Assembly (NCBI GenBank): GCA_000697455.1
Contig: JNET01029449.1
Span: 1-46,924, forward strand
Reading direction: 5' to 3'
Source: Basidiobolus heterosporus B8920
Taxonomy: Eukaryota; Basidiobolomycota; Basidiobolomycetes; Basidiobolales; Basidiobolaceae
DNA length: 46,924 nucleotides
Shown here: positions 20,882 through 32,195 of the stretch, one piece after another
Position numbering within the stretch: the stretch's first letter is position 1
Layout: each line of letters starts with the position of its first letter
The notes under the pieces: generated by a model
Told to the model about the DNA's origin: nothing
Databases searched by the model: none
Seen by the model: only the letters and a program-made list of their open reading frames with translations
Program-made: the position numbers and the translations under genes

Positions 20882-21702
20882 ATGAACCGCCTTATTGCTC
20901 GCTCTGGTATTCTGAAGCGTATCGCTCCTCTTACTCTCCGTTCTTTCAAAGGTACGGGGAAATAGTATTCAAAGTGTTTGTACTCTGTTGTTAATTTCAA
21001 GTTTCAGCTCAACAGGTTTGTTTACGACCCTGTATTGTGCCCGCTACTCAGCAATATTTCACTCGCCAAGGTGAGTTCAGCTTTTCTTTTCAATGGGGGA
21101 ATTCAACTGTTCGAAATATTCACACTGTGCACTTTACTCTCATTTGATATATAGCTCACTTCGTTGCAACCCCTCCTCTTTACAACACTCCCACTGGAGG
21201 CTTCAGTGATGCTGAGCAGCAAGCTCAACAATTTCTTGAGGAGGGTACTGAAGCCTTAGACAGTGGTAAGCTTGAGGAAGCCATTGAATGTTATACCAAA
21301 TCAGTGAATGTTAAGCCAACAGCCACTGGCTATTACAATATCGGTGTGTGTTACTACCAACTTGGAAAACCACAAGAAGCTGTGGACGCTTGGAAGCATT
21401 CCTTAAATCTGTCACCTTCCCACTCCGACCTTCACCTCAACCTTGCCAGCGTTTACTACATGCACCTGAAAAACCCAGAAAAAGCCCTTGAGCATATCGA
21501 GGAGGCATCCAAGCTATCTCCTTATGATGGAGAGATTTTCTACAATTATGGTGTATTACTTGACGCTTCTGGTAGATTGGAAGAAGCCATTGAGAAATAT
21601 AAGGCGGCAAAAGAACTGGGTATCGAGAGAGCCGAAACCAATCTTCGAAATGCAATGGCACGGATCTTGAAAGAAAAGGTTACCTCGTCTCCTCAAGAGT
21701 AA
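20882..21702 (+). CDS. Mitochondrial TPR protein
   Basis: Three exons (20882-20951, 21008-21070, 21155-21702), both introns in phase 1, about 226 residues. The N terminus, MNRLIARSGILKRIAPLTLR, is Arg/Leu-rich without acidic residues and fits a mitochondrial presequence. The rest is a run of tetratricopeptide repeats: AQQFLEEGTEALDSGKLEEA, GYYNIGVCYYQLGKPQEAVD, LHLNLASVYYMHLKNPEKAL, and IFYNYGVLLDASGRLEEAIE. TPRs bind partner proteins; no catalytic domain is present, so the specific partner is unknown. It shares a short divergent promoter with GPI12. Confidence 0.8.
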
Positions 21703-22168
21703 AGTATACAAAGATACGCTCTGCATTTACATCTAAGATCATTACAAATAAATATTACTTTGCACAACTTTATCTAACCTTGTGATGGCATAAATGCACA
21801 GCAATTTACATGGTAACAATGGCGATCCTCGGATAGAGGGGCATATCTCGGTATCTCCCGATTGGTGAGAGCTGCACTCGAACATGTGGCAATATTGTCA
21901 AGAATGAATGAATCTCATACACCCTGCCTGCCCTGCCTGCCCTGAAATAATCATCAGTGGCCATTGTATCAGAATGAATGGGTTTCTTTTCTCCGATATT
22001 GTTTATTTGGGAGGCCTTGTTTGCTTTCTTCAGTTAACTTTTTGTTTATAGGCGAGTAAGGTGCTAGCTCACCATTTGAATTTCCCCTCAACCAACTCGA
22101 AGTTGGTCTTTAGAATAGAAACTACACTTCTTGAAGGAGCTTCTTTATCTCTATCCCGGAAGACAGGA
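21703..22168. other. Intergenic: TBC gene promoter
   Basis: About 465 bp. Contains a short CTGCC repeat (CCTGCCTGCCCTGCCTGCC, near 21919). Sequence 22061-22168 is open in frame with the TBC protein but begins only with GTG, so I start the gene at the first ATG. Confidence 0.5.
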
Positions 22169-23469
22169 ATGCCGGCTCAAATCAACCCGTTTTATTTGAA
22201 TCTTTCACGTAACGTATTTGAAGAATGCCTGGATTCCCCCGCCATCTCCCCCACTATTTCAATGGCCACCGGAAGCCCAACTTTAGTCAGCGACAATAAC
22301 TCAACATGTTGTGACTCAGATATAGAATCTATAGAGTCAAGCATTCACTCCCCGGTCACATCACCCCCTTATATCAAGGATGAGCTAGAGTATTCATTCA
22401 ATGCTCATTTACACGAGAAAGTCATCCCAGGAATTCTCCCTTATTTTACCTCAGACGAGGTATTCTGGGAATATCTGATCGATCACTACCCAGCAATGTT
22501 GGCCAACAACCGAGATAGGGTTGCCGAGAAAATATACCAAGGGATTCCTGATAATTACCGAGGTAAAATGTGGCAATCCATGACTCAGTCGAAAACCACC
22601 TATCTTGACACGCTGTACTCCCAACTGTTAACTGAAAGCTCCCCGTTCGAAGCGGATATACTCTTGGATCTACCCAGGACCTTCCCTCGAATGGAAATGT
22701 TCAAAAAAAAGGGTGGCAAAGGTCAAGCGCGTCTGTTTAACGTACTTAAGGCTTATTCAGTGTATGATCCAGAGATTGGTTATGCCCAGGGATTTGGCTA
22801 TATCGTAGCAACTCTCCTGCTCCATGTAAGAGCATTAAACTATCAACAATTTGACTGTTAAATTAACCTCGTTTTCCACCAGATGTCAGAAAGTGAGGCT
22901 TTTTGTGTGTTTGTAAGGTAAATCATCTATGTTAAACGCCTTTATCGTGATCCTGAATTAACTTCTTGGGTAATGTATACATGTATAGACTAATGCAATC
23001 CCACAATCTTCGAGAGATGTTTGGAACGGATCTTAAGAATCTAGAATGTGGAGTGTACCAGTTTCGCTGCCTTCTGGCTGGGCACTTCCCAAAGTTGGTG
23101 CACCACCTTGATGCACATAACGTTCGCACTGCCATGTACACAACCTCCTGGTTTTTAACCCTCTTTACAAACCTTCTTCCTCATTCGATAATATTCCGTT
23201 TACTTGATGTGATGTTGTTAGAAGGCATAACGGTAACTGTGCTTCGCATGGGACTAGCGCTGATGCACCAGTGTTTGCCAGCTTTGTTGAACTCAACAGA
23301 CTATGGGGAATTAATGCAAATAGTGACCGGAACGATGTTTGACATCTCGCCGAGCAAAGAGGAAGAGCTTATAAAATCCATTCGTCTATTCACCGACGTC
23401 AACGAGCTAGAGTTACGTACATTGAGCAAAAGGTACGGGCTACTAAGGGGAATCTTTGCCAGGAAATGA
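22169..23469 (+). CDS. TBC-domain Rab GTPase-activating protein (Gyp5/EVI5-like)
   Basis: Three exons with introns 22826-22882 and 22918-22988; about 390 residues starting MPAQINPFYLN. A Ser/Pro-rich N terminus precedes the TBC domain: KIYQGIPDNYRGKMWQSM, then LPRTFPRMEMF carrying the arginine finger of the IxxDxxR motif (ILLDLPR), then EIGYAQGFGYI with the glutamine finger (YxQG). After the splice come MSESEAFCVFVRLM, ECGVYQFRCLLAGHFP and TTSWFLTLFTNLLPHS. Both catalytic fingers are present, so it should be an active GAP. The best family resemblance is to Gyp5/EVI5; the target Rab cannot be read from sequence. Fragments of its final ~200 bp are repeated downstream at 24551 and 24863. Confidence 0.9.
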
Positions 23470-23846
23470 AACACGTTTGAGTAATCCTATTTGAAAGTTA
23501 TTTTGCGAACCGTTCTCTTTATTTTCTTATTTCCTGGTCAGTAATGCCATACTAGACTTTTGTTCAGTTACAAAGCAACTTAATTATGAGAAATCATAAA
23601 TTAGACATAGATATAGATATAAACATTCACAATGATTAAACCCGTTAATGCACACATTTTTGCTGGTCAGCGACCCACCGATCAAGTAATGAGATACAAT
23701 TATATATGGAATGGTAATTTGTTATTATTGATCTAAAGGTTTCCAACGGATTATTTACGTAACTGAACGGTCCATAACTGTAATACAGGATGTAAGCACA
23801 TTGTCAAGTGAATGAGTGTAGAAAGGGCTAGGATGGAGATCAAAGC

Positions 23847-24223
23847 TCAGCACAGGTCGAGACAACAACAGATAGTTAGCCCAATATCACTAAATTTCAA
23901 AACATCATTAGAATTTCACTCGCAACAGTGTAAGATGTGACCACTTACCATCCCAAAAGGCAATTACCAGTTCTGTTTGAGGGTTGCTCTTGGACAATCA
24001 CGATTTGTGGTGGTTGTTGCATTTTCGGAGGATAGTAACCTACAAGTAACATTTTGATTTAGCGGTGGTTTGTAATATTAGAATTTTCCGTTTGGTTACC
24101 TTTTGATGGAGAGTTGTAGGCACGTGGAGTCCGTGGGGCAGTTGGGGCAAGAGGCTGTGGATAAGGACTGTACTTGGGTTGGCCTCGAGAAGCATTACTT
24201 TTGTCTTGCGAGTGTTCATTCAT
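23847..24223 (-). CDS. CYSTM-like small membrane protein, copy A
   Basis: Three exons, matching copy C (25402-25857) in both intron positions. The start at 24223 gives MNEHSQDKSN. Pro/Tyr/Gln-rich sequence follows (QPKYSPYPQPLAP), then after intron 1 GYYPPKMQQPPQIVIVQEQP. The final exon supplies the Cys-rich hydrophobic end, NCLLGC then DIGLTICCCLDLC and a stop at 23847. Proteins of this type (CYSTM module) are tail-anchored-like small stress-associated membrane proteins in plants and fungi. This copy is shorter than copy C in the repeat-rich N-terminal half. The frame and all splice sites are intact. Confidence 0.65.
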
Positions 24224-24344
24224 AATTATAGATTATTAGTTAGATTGTGTAAAGAATAGACAGAGTTGAAAGTGGAGAGCAGCTTATTATATTACCGAGA
24301 GATCAAGATAAGTATTCCAGTTTATTGGCCTTTAGTAGTTACTG

Positions 24345-24365
24345 AATATATATATATATATATAT
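24345..24365. repeat. (TA)n microsatellite
   Basis: About ten TA dinucleotides in the promoter side of CYSTM copy A. Confidence 0.9.
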
Positions 24366-24405
24366 TGAACGGCTAGATTGGTATCAAACTAAGAAAAATC
24401 CATAC

Positions 24406-24480
24406 CTTGGTATATTTATAACCGGAGGGTTGTTAATATTCTGGGTTTAAGAGGGTATTCACGAGCATCTGGTAATCTAA
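24406..24480. repeat. Duplicated promoter segment, unit 1
   Basis: Contains CTTGGTATATTTATAACCGG then TTAATATTCTGGGTTTAA. Closely similar blocks lie at 24817-24866 and 26015-26090. It is the distal part of the promoter of CYSTM copy A. Confidence 0.6.
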
Positions 24481-24550
24481 CCCATCTTTCCAAATATAAC
24501 CATTTTAGGGAAGTAAGGAGTGTGATATCTCTCAGTGTTTCGAGAGTAGC

Positions 24551-24757
24551 TAACTCCAAGAGTAACCGGAATGATGTTGGATCTCTCGCCAAGGAATGAG
24601 GAAGTGCTTATACAATCCCTTCGCCTGTTCATGGACATTAAGTAAAAGATATAACCTAATCATGGAAGTATTTACTAGGAAATGAAATACATTTGACTAC
24701 TCCTATTTGGAAATTACTTGGCCAGCCATTCTCTTAGTTTTCCTATTTTCTGACCAA
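24551..24757 (+). pseudogene. TBC gene 3'-end relic, unit 2
   Basis: Resembles the end of the TBC gene (23330-23530) base for base in long runs: AGTAACCGGAATGATGTT, ATCTCTCGCC, TTTACTAGGAAATGAAA and the following 3' flank CTCCTATTTGGAAATTACTTG. The frame has an internal deletion and an early TAA. It lacks the rest of the domain, so it cannot encode a TBC protein. Confidence 0.75.
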
Positions 24758-24816
24758 TATTTATTATTATTGTTATTATTAATTCCACAGTCAGTCGAAT
24801 TAACTTTGGTATAGAT

Positions 24817-24866
24817 ACGCCCTTGGTATACTTATAACCGGGAGACCGTTAGTATTCTGGGGAACC
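24817..24866. repeat. Duplicated promoter segment, unit 2
   Basis: CCCTTGGTATACTTATAACC then TTAGTATTCTGGG, similar to 24406-24480. Here it follows a TBC-tail relic with no CYSTM gene between them, indicating deletion of that gene from the middle unit. Confidence 0.6.
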
Positions 24867-25050
24867 AATGCAAGTAGTAGCTGTCTCGATGAGTAAGGGC
24901 TTATACAATCTATTTGTAATCCATACGCAATCTATTCGCTTACTCGCGAACGTCAATGAGTTAGAGCTGCGTATGCGGAGAAAATGACACAGACTACCAT
25001 AGGAAATCTTTACTAGGAAATGCAACTCGTTTGACTAATCCTGTTTAGCA
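24863..25050 (+). pseudogene. TBC gene 3'-end relic, unit 3
   Basis: Third copy of the TBC gene's tail: GGGCTTATACAATC, ATTCGCTTACTCGCGAACGT, CAATGAGTTAGAGCTGCGTA, then AATCTTTACTAGGAAATG. In the intact gene these bases encode LRTLSKRYGLLRGIFARK and its surroundings. Stops and indels break the frame. Confidence 0.75.
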
Positions 25051-25401
25051 TGATTGGTTAGAAGAATGGATTTTGATCAGCAGCAAGTCATCAAATAGAT
25101 AAATATATTCATACAATTATTAAACCTGTCATCATAATGCATTCATTTGCGCTAGTTGAAAGATCCGCGTGGTGTCAGTACATTTGGTGACACAAAATCT
25201 CGAATCAAATGAATCTGGTCACAATAGCTTCGATCACGACTACCGCTTGAACACATAAATAAATTCAAAATCTTTATTTTTGATCAGGAATAAATACATT
25301 CTATGTTTCTAAGGACGATACGGTATATCTTTGCGTCCGAACTATCTATAGCTTAGTGCAGGATGGAGGTATATTGCCAAGTGAATGATGGGAATCAAAG
25401 C

Positions 25402-25857
25402 TCACAACGCATCGAGACAGCAACAGAGACAGGTACCAAGTGCACTAAATTCAAATCATTCATTAGTTTCGTTCGTAGAGGAGTAAACTACCTGACTTAC
25501 CATCCCAGACATAAGTCATCGTCATTGGTAGCTGGTCGTTGCTGAATAATCACAGTTTGTGGTGGCTGTTGCTGCTGTGGAGGGTAGTAACCTAAAAACA
25601 AAAGTGTCAGTTTAGCAGTAGTTGATAGTGGGAGCAGTATTATGTATTTAACTACCTTGTGGTGGTGGATTATAGGCAGCTGGAGCACCTTGGTAGTTTG
25701 CGGCCTGACCTCCAGCGCCATAGTAACCTTGAGCGGGAGGTTGGGGATAAGGACTGTATTGGGGTTGTTGTTGTTGGTATTGGGGTTGACCGTATTGTGG
25801 TTGACCGTAGGGAGCGCCTTGTGGAGCGTAGCCTTTATCTTGGGGGTAGTCACTCAT
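25402..25857 (-). CDS. CYSTM-like small membrane protein, copy C
   Basis: Three exons, about 100 residues. The start at 25857 gives MSDYPQDKGYAPQGAPYG, followed by a Gln/Pro/Tyr-rich repeat region (GQPQY and QQQQ runs). Then GYYPPQQQQPPQTVIIQQRP and DDDLCLGC, and in the last exon ALGTCLCCCLDAL with the stop at 25402-25404. The CxxC...CCC hydrophobic C terminus after a (Y)PPQ-rich linker is the fungal CYSTM pattern, associated with membrane insertion and stress tolerance; that role is inferred from the family. Both introns match copy A in position and phase, so the two are tandem paralogues. Confidence 0.75.
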
Positions 25858-26014
25858 GATTATTAATTAGATTATATAACAAGAACCAAGAATACAGATG
25901 TGGATAGTGGAGAGCAGCTTATTATAAAGATAGGAGAGGAAAGTCTATTGGCTGAGGTTGGAATACTATATATACTAGGTGTTTGGATTAGATGCAGTTA
26001 CGTAGAAAAATTGC

Positions 26015-26090
26015 GCGCGACTCGAAGTATTTATAATACGCGGGTTACTGACATTCTGGGTTTAACAAAAGTTCACAGAACATCTAGAAA
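26015..26090. repeat. Duplicated promoter segment, unit 3
   Basis: AGTATTTATAATACGCGGG then GACATTCTGGGTTTAACAAA, similar to 24406-24480. Just upstream, both promoters also share GTGGAGAGCAGCTTATTATA (24271 and 25907). Confidence 0.6.
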
Positions 26091-26832
26091 ATCTCGGAAT
26101 TTCCCGATACTACGGATTCTGTGGACTACTCTGTGGATTATCCAAACTCATACTCCAAAATAGGAACTTTACGGATGTCAAAATCATGCTATTCCGTGTA
26201 TTTTCTACCCTTCTTTTGTACTTCCGTACTTTCAATCGATATCCATTGAATGCCAAGCCTGATACAAGTGAACAAAATCATTCTCCCTTCATCGTCTATT
26301 GCTTATAATTGGTCACTAGACCAGTCCAACCAAATTCGATGGTCTCTTCTGGAATTTCATCACAACCATTCGGCCTGCTACGTTTCGGCTACTATTCGGC
26401 TAAACGATTAAAATTTCTTGGAATTCGAGATTAAGAACACGACGGAATGGCTGATGATTACTTTGATCTGCTGGTAGCTATGAGTGGAGTTACTGATACT
26501 TGGGCAGCGTTACAAAATCAAACGTAGTTAATGTTCACTAAATCCTTGCTAAATCAAATACTGGTTATTTATTTATTATTACTGAACTAGTCTAGTTAAA
26601 AGTGTCATTATTGTCTGATCCAATATGGCTTTGTTTTTCAAGATCATTTTTTTTGATTGTTCTGCATCTGTTTTGATATTATGTGGTTGATTCTTCACGT
26701 ATATTTAGGCCATTTCAACCGATGTTTGATCACGTGAGTCAACAGCCTATGTAGTTACGGTTGGTATAGTGCTCATTTGATTACTACCAAGCAAGTGTAA
26801 AGAGAAACCGAAATTTCGGTAGATATTGTGAA
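26091..26832. other. Intergenic: importin gene promoter side
   Basis: About 740 bp. A 27-codon open frame (MADDYFDLLVAMSG.., 26447-26530) is present, but nothing shows it is translated. No other feature seen. Confidence 0.5.
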
Positions 26833-29800
26833 ATGAATTTCGGTAACTCACCATACTTCCCAGAGCAAAGTATATCACAAAAGAAAACAGAGAACTTGAA
26901 AATCTACCCAGATTTGGGAAGCTTTCTATCTGAGCTTGAAGTGCCTACACCAGCAGCTGTTAATGCTCTACATAACCTACAAAAAGAACCTAGCGGTTGG
27001 CAACTAGCCTCTGTTCTTCTAGAAACAAACGTAGGCTTTGTCAATTTTATACTGCGCCCACTTGCAGCCTACTAATCACACCGCTTTACAGTCTGCACAA
27101 TGTCAATTCTTTGGTGCTCATACATACCAAATCAAAATCTCAAGAGATTGGTAAGCACTTCCAAACCTTTGTAACATACGTCAACTTATTAAATATCTCG
27201 CAAAATAGGGATACCTTACCAGAAGAGCAAGTTGAGCAATTACGTGAAGAAATAATCAAGTGGATAGTGGAGTTCAGTAATGGGCCTAACTTGGTGTTGA
27301 CAAAACTCTCTTTAGCAGTGTGTATTTGTTGATGGTCTCTAGGGAATTTTATCGGAAATACTAAGTTTTTTTTCCACTCAATTCGCTTTGTAGTTGACGA
27401 CCTACGCTTTACGAACTGTTCCTGATATTTGGACTAATTTCATCCCGGAAACTTTACAAGCTTTGGAAATAGAATCGAAAAAGCCCCACAACAGACCCAT
27501 GAACAACGAGAATGCTTTTCTGGAGTTTTTGACGCTGCTTCCAGAAGAGCTCAACAGAGCTGACCTGGTTGGCTCCAAGAAGTAGGATCAATTATTTTGA
27601 TTATCCAATTAACTACAGTAATAACCTTTGTACAGGAGCCAATTCAATCAAGAACTCCTCAACTCAATTCCCCTTGTGCTTAATACAGTTGGAACTTTTC
27701 TGTCCGATGACACTCGGTCAGATCCCGCTTATGAGATGTTGCGCCAAAAAGCACTCAGATGCTTGCAAAGTTGGATACAGTATGGAATTCCTTCAGAGTA
27801 AGTGTTGTCTATTTCTGCCGTTCATGTAGGCCTGAATTTCCAATTGCCGACTCACGAAATGGAAGGTCCATAGCCCCGATTTTCAACCGGACATTGGTTC
27901 TACTACAGAGGGAATCCACATTCGAAGCAGCTATTGAGGTTCTCATCGAGCTGTTGACTCGCCAAGGAAATTCACAATACGGGAATACCCTAAGTGAGAG
28001 CTTCTTGCGTTGCGTAACCAGTCCATGGATGAAGAATGCCGTTGAGACATCTATACTAGGTAAATGTTGGAGTTTTCATCGATTGTATCTAGCTTGGCTT
28101 ATTGAGAAAAGTTGTTTAGAGAGAAACGAGGATGTAGCGGCATATCTTGCCCGGCTTCTTACAACATATGGCGAGGAGTTTACCGAGTATTTGGTCCAGC
28201 ATCTAGAAAATCCTGATATCACTGTCTACTTGGAGATGATGGTTGGGTTCATAGGGTTCCCAGGGTATTTCGCTGCGGAGCAAGAGATATCCTTTAATTG
28301 ACAACAATGCCAGAATGATTTTGCTTTGTCTATTGTCGACTGTCTCCTTAACTCTTCATTACATTAGTGAGATTCCTCTGAATTTTTGGTATTTGCTGCA
28401 AGAGGGCATACTTGATTTGACTGTAGAGTGTGATGATCGCGGCATCATTGAGAGGACCAAGAGGATCGCTTCCATGATTTTCTCAAAGCTTGTTCAAGTC
28501 CTAAGACAGAAGATTGAATACCCTAGTGAGGATGAATGGCTATCGTGGAGCAAAGGTACTTTACCTACTTGATCGATATCCACAACAATTTCTAAACCAT
28601 GCTAGATGTCAAGGAGCGGTTTAAAATCTATCGACGTGATGTCGGGGACACTTTGATTAATTCCTACCTTGTGCTACACGGCGAGATGCTGGAGTATTTA
28701 CTGAACCTGGCTTCGACTCAGTTAAACAGCGATCATGCTGTTTCTCACTGGCAGGTACGAATTTGATTAATCTGTTCGCGACTTTGCAAAACAACTCATA
28801 CCTGAATACCAGGACTTGGAGTCAACCTTGTTCTGTTTACGTTCTATATCGGAAGCAGTGTCTAGCGTAGATCCTTATATTGCTAAATTGTTTGGAGATG
28901 ACATACTCGGGAAACTTCCAGTTCAAGGTCACAACAAAATTCGCTTGACAACACTCCAGATTCTGGGTACGGTTTGTGGTGAGATTCTTTTCAGCCCGGA
29001 TTCTTTCTAACCCCTACACGCAGGTGCATACGCTGATTGGCTAAAGAGACATCCACAGCATCTACTGCCTTCTCTAAATTTCATTATCCCCACACTCTCC
29101 GACCCTGAACTAGCCTTTGTTGCTGCCAGTTCGTTCAAGGACATTTGTGATACCTGTAGAACTGAATTGGTGGATGGGGTCGAATCCTTAGTCAATATGT
29201 ACACTCATATTAGCAGCGCCATTGAGGTAGTTCTCAACGTTAATGTAGGATTACAGCAACCCGTAGATTCACGCCCTTTGTTTGTAGGAAAGAGAAAAGC
29301 AAAAGGTTTTAGAATCCATCTCAGCAGTTATCCAAGCTTTACCTCTTCGGAAAACCCTTGAGCCTCTTTCGGTAAGTTGTTACTGGGTGCTTGTGATATC
29401 GAAGGGATTTTCATAGAGATTTTGCAATACTTTCATTAGGTACTTATCGGAGATATTCTTCAGACTATAACCAAAGCCTTCGATTTAGGCAAGCAGGTAG
29501 GCCTTTAACCATCAACTTTCTATATACATTAGCGATTTATTCTCGTATTCTTTACCATAGACGGGGAATTTCGTCGAGTGTCGTCCTGTTGTTCTAAGCC
29601 ATATCAATTATCTTATCGCATGTTGTCGTGGCATTCAGCCTCCTGACGATGAACCAACACACACGGCGGAACCTGAAGAAACCAATGCTGTATTGAATTC
29701 TCCTGAAGCTCAAAGCGTCTCCATAGCTATCTGGGGATTGATTGAGGATATCTCTAAAGCCTATTGTCATGACGAAGAAATCATGGAGGTATTCTTTCGA

Positions 29801-31015
29801 TTTGCTGTTCATTCTCTCTCGAACAAAAATATTGACCATACAACTACTGCAGGCAATTTGCTCACTACTGAACACAAGTATCATGTCACCTTCGCATGTC
29901 TTTACCATGGAGTTCTCGAATATTGCTAGATTCTTGCATCAAACTTATCTAAGACATCAACACCCTTACATCCTGGATACTGTTTGCCAGTTAGTGACCG
30001 TTTACGGTGGCGAAGAGAAGAATGTTGTGGTCTTAAGCGAGCTTCTAGCCACCTTAACTGGGATCACCTTGGGAAATATTCAAAATCTTCAAGGTGAGCT
30101 TGTATTGATGTATGTTCATTCGTAAGCCATCACTAAATTTCGTACCTAGGCATGGAGGAAAACCCACACTTGACCAGCTCATACTTTGGAATGTTATCTA
30201 GAGTAAGTCTCATACATCAAGCATTCGCGAAATGACATATCCATTAAGACGGGTGCTTTTTCTGTTAGTATGTTCGTAAATGCCCAGTGGCATTGTTTAC
30301 TACGCCCCCTGAGGTATTCAACAATATCATCCTGTTTTCTGTGTCGGGACTTGGATTACAAGAGCGCTTGGCCCTCCGTTCAGGGATTGCTTTTATGGTA
30401 AGTACGGTAGAAATTATAGACATTGTAAATGAAACTAATCGGTTCGTTAGGTTGATTTGATTGGAATAAATACCGGGAATCAATCAGTTTTGGATAGTGT
30501 AGATAATGTGGTTAATACATTTGGCCAGCAAATCATGCAAGAGCTTCTTTTGGTATCTGCCAGTTAATATCTTGGTCATATTCCAGAGATACTTTACTCA
30601 AGTCTCTCTCGTATATTTAGGGAATCGGAGGAAGACTGCCCCGTTCTTTCGTCACCTTACTTACGGATCTTTTATATAAACTTACCGGAAAATATGTCCA
30701 AAACTGCCGTCAATGGCTAGCGATCCTGTTAGCTCAGGTAAGCACTATGGCTCAACTCTGATGCGCCCTCCTGAATATACTGTTAATTTCCCCATCTAGG
30801 AAGCTTTCCCGTCCTCGCATATTGACAAGGCCTCTAAAGAGGCTTTTGCTAAGAACATTATGATGTAAGAAAAAATCATCTGGGCATATGTGTAATGATT
30901 TTCTAATCTATCATTTACCAATAGAACACGCGGGGTGAAACGTTTCAAGGAAGTCGTCACAGAATTCTCGTTGCGTTGTAGAAGAATGGAGAATAGTGCT
31001 TATGGGTGCACCTAG
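26833..31015 (+). CDS. Importin-13/Kap122-like karyopherin
   Basis: A large multi-exon gene for a HEAT-repeat nuclear transport receptor of the importin-13/Kap122/transportin-SR group. The start at 26833 is followed by LSELEVPTPAAVNALHNLQ. Exon 2 carries AQCQFFGAHTYQIKISRDW and the next DTLPEEQVEQLREEI. Then LTLLPEELNRADLVGSKK, LRCLQSWIQYGIPSE, FIGFPGYFAAEQE, ISEIPLNFWYLLQE, YRRDVGDTLINSYLVLHGEM, TLFCLRSISEAVSSVD, IRLTTLQILGAYADWL and PELAFVAASSFKDICDTCR, all in family order. The end, RGVKRFKEVVTEFSLRCRRM, resembles the importin-13 C terminus. Most introns are 55-80 nt GT-AG with TACTAAT/CTAAC-type branch sites. One, 28287-28362, is U12-type AT-AC. Cargo and direction of transport cannot be read from sequence. 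Confidence 0.85.
28287..28362 (+). other. U12-type (minor spliceosome) AT-AC intron
   Basis: 76-nt intron in the importin gene. It begins ATATCCTTT, the exact U12 5' consensus, has CTCCTTAAC at 28344-28352 (consensus TTCCTTAAC, one mismatch), and ends in AC 11 nt beyond the branch adenosine. Splicing AT to AC joins ..FPGYFAAEQE to ISEIPLNFW in frame, which fits the family. Read unspliced, the frame hits TGA within five codons. Confidence 0.88.
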
Positions 31016-31428
31016 AAATCTATCCAAAGTGCGGAAGGTGGCGCAAACATCTTGACCAAGCTCTATCACCCTCACCTCTTCACGTATCAATCACCATCTT
31101 GAATAAAGCTAGGGTTCGGTCATTTTGTAAAGCAGTTTGATTGAGATTGGAATGGATTTAATGTTAATTATTCTATACTTTATTACCAACTATCTTGACA
31201 TAAGAATATCGTCGATACAAAGAAAGACGTGACCAGAAAGATTCAGGTATAAATCGGATTTTCGGTCTCGAACGTTATCTTGAATATTTTGGGTAAGCAA
31301 AAGGGGTGAAGTTTCTTTCCACGATATCAATTTGTATGTGTGTTGAGTTTCTTTAGGAGACGAAGAAATCTTAAGGTATGAGCTATACCATCTGAATCTT
31401 GAGTTTGTTAGTTGTGTTCGAGATAATT
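31016..31428. other. Intergenic between convergent genes
   Basis: About 410 bp between the importin stop and the Ecl1-like stop. An 80-codon minus-strand open frame (31190-31432) has no family resemblance and is most likely 3' untranslated sequence. Confidence 0.5.
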
Positions 31429-31885
31429 TCACTCAACTCTTGAGGTTAAAATCGGGCAAGTTAAATTGCTATCCGGGCTGGTTGGGGATCGATAATAAGA
31501 CTGCTCTGGCAAATTCAGTTGGGTGAAAGCGCTTTTCTGGAGTGAAAAGGTAGATAGAATTGGCGGAACTTGGGGAGAAGTCTTGCTTACTCGAGTTGGG
31601 CTCAAAACTGGTGTCATGGGTGGAGATGGGTATGTAGTCACGTTTACCAGGATAGGTTTGGACGAAATCCTGGCGATCTTTCTCGTGTCATAAGTTAGTT
31701 GTAGAGTACTACTTGAGATACCAACGCTCTTAGCATCCTCCTGTCGACACATCTCGCAGCAATATAGTGAATCCTAGATCAGGAGAGGTATAATATGTGA
31801 GTTAGGATGCCCAGCCTCAGTCAAAACAACAACTTACATCAAGATCAACGTGCTTATCACAAATGATGCACCAGTTCATGTCCAT
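31429..31885 (-). CDS. Ecl1-like life-span regulatory Cys-rich protein
   Basis: Two exons with an intron at 31774-31837; about 122 residues. The N terminus reads MDMNWCIICDKHVDLD, then DSLYCCEMCRQEDAKSVG. The CxxC...CxxxC arrangement within the first ~30 residues, followed by a Ser/Pro-rich tail, matches the fungal Ecl1/Ecl2/Ecl3 type of small zinc-binding protein, named from fission yeast where they extend chronological life span. The remainder (PPMTPVLSPTRVSKTSPQ) is low-complexity and possibly phosphorylated. Function here is inferred from this short domain only. Confidence 0.7.
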
Positions 31886-32195
31886 ATTTAAAATGCTAAG
31901 AGAAAGACAAAGAGAGATCTTGTTAACAAACTAGAATGGCCCCGTTCATCAGGCTTTTATAAGAAGCATTCCATGAGCATATACTCCGCATATACATATG
32001 TGACATTTCTAGGTGAGTTTATTATTTTGCTAAAGTCCGTTACATGTTGAACCAAAAATGGGTAACAAAAAATTCATCCTTGATTTGTTTCAAGTGGTCA
32101 ACTCAATAAATTTATCCCGAAAAACAAGTCACGGACATATTCTTGAAACCGTTGGTCAGCCAACCTCGGATTTTGTATACGAGAGGATTTATGCA
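31886..32195. other. Intergenic
   Basis: 310 bp between two minus-strand genes; nothing recognised. Confidence 0.5.

Noticed and set aside
31190-31432. 80-codon minus-strand open frame overlapping the Ecl1-like stop
   Set aside because: No family resemblance; position fits a 3' untranslated region.
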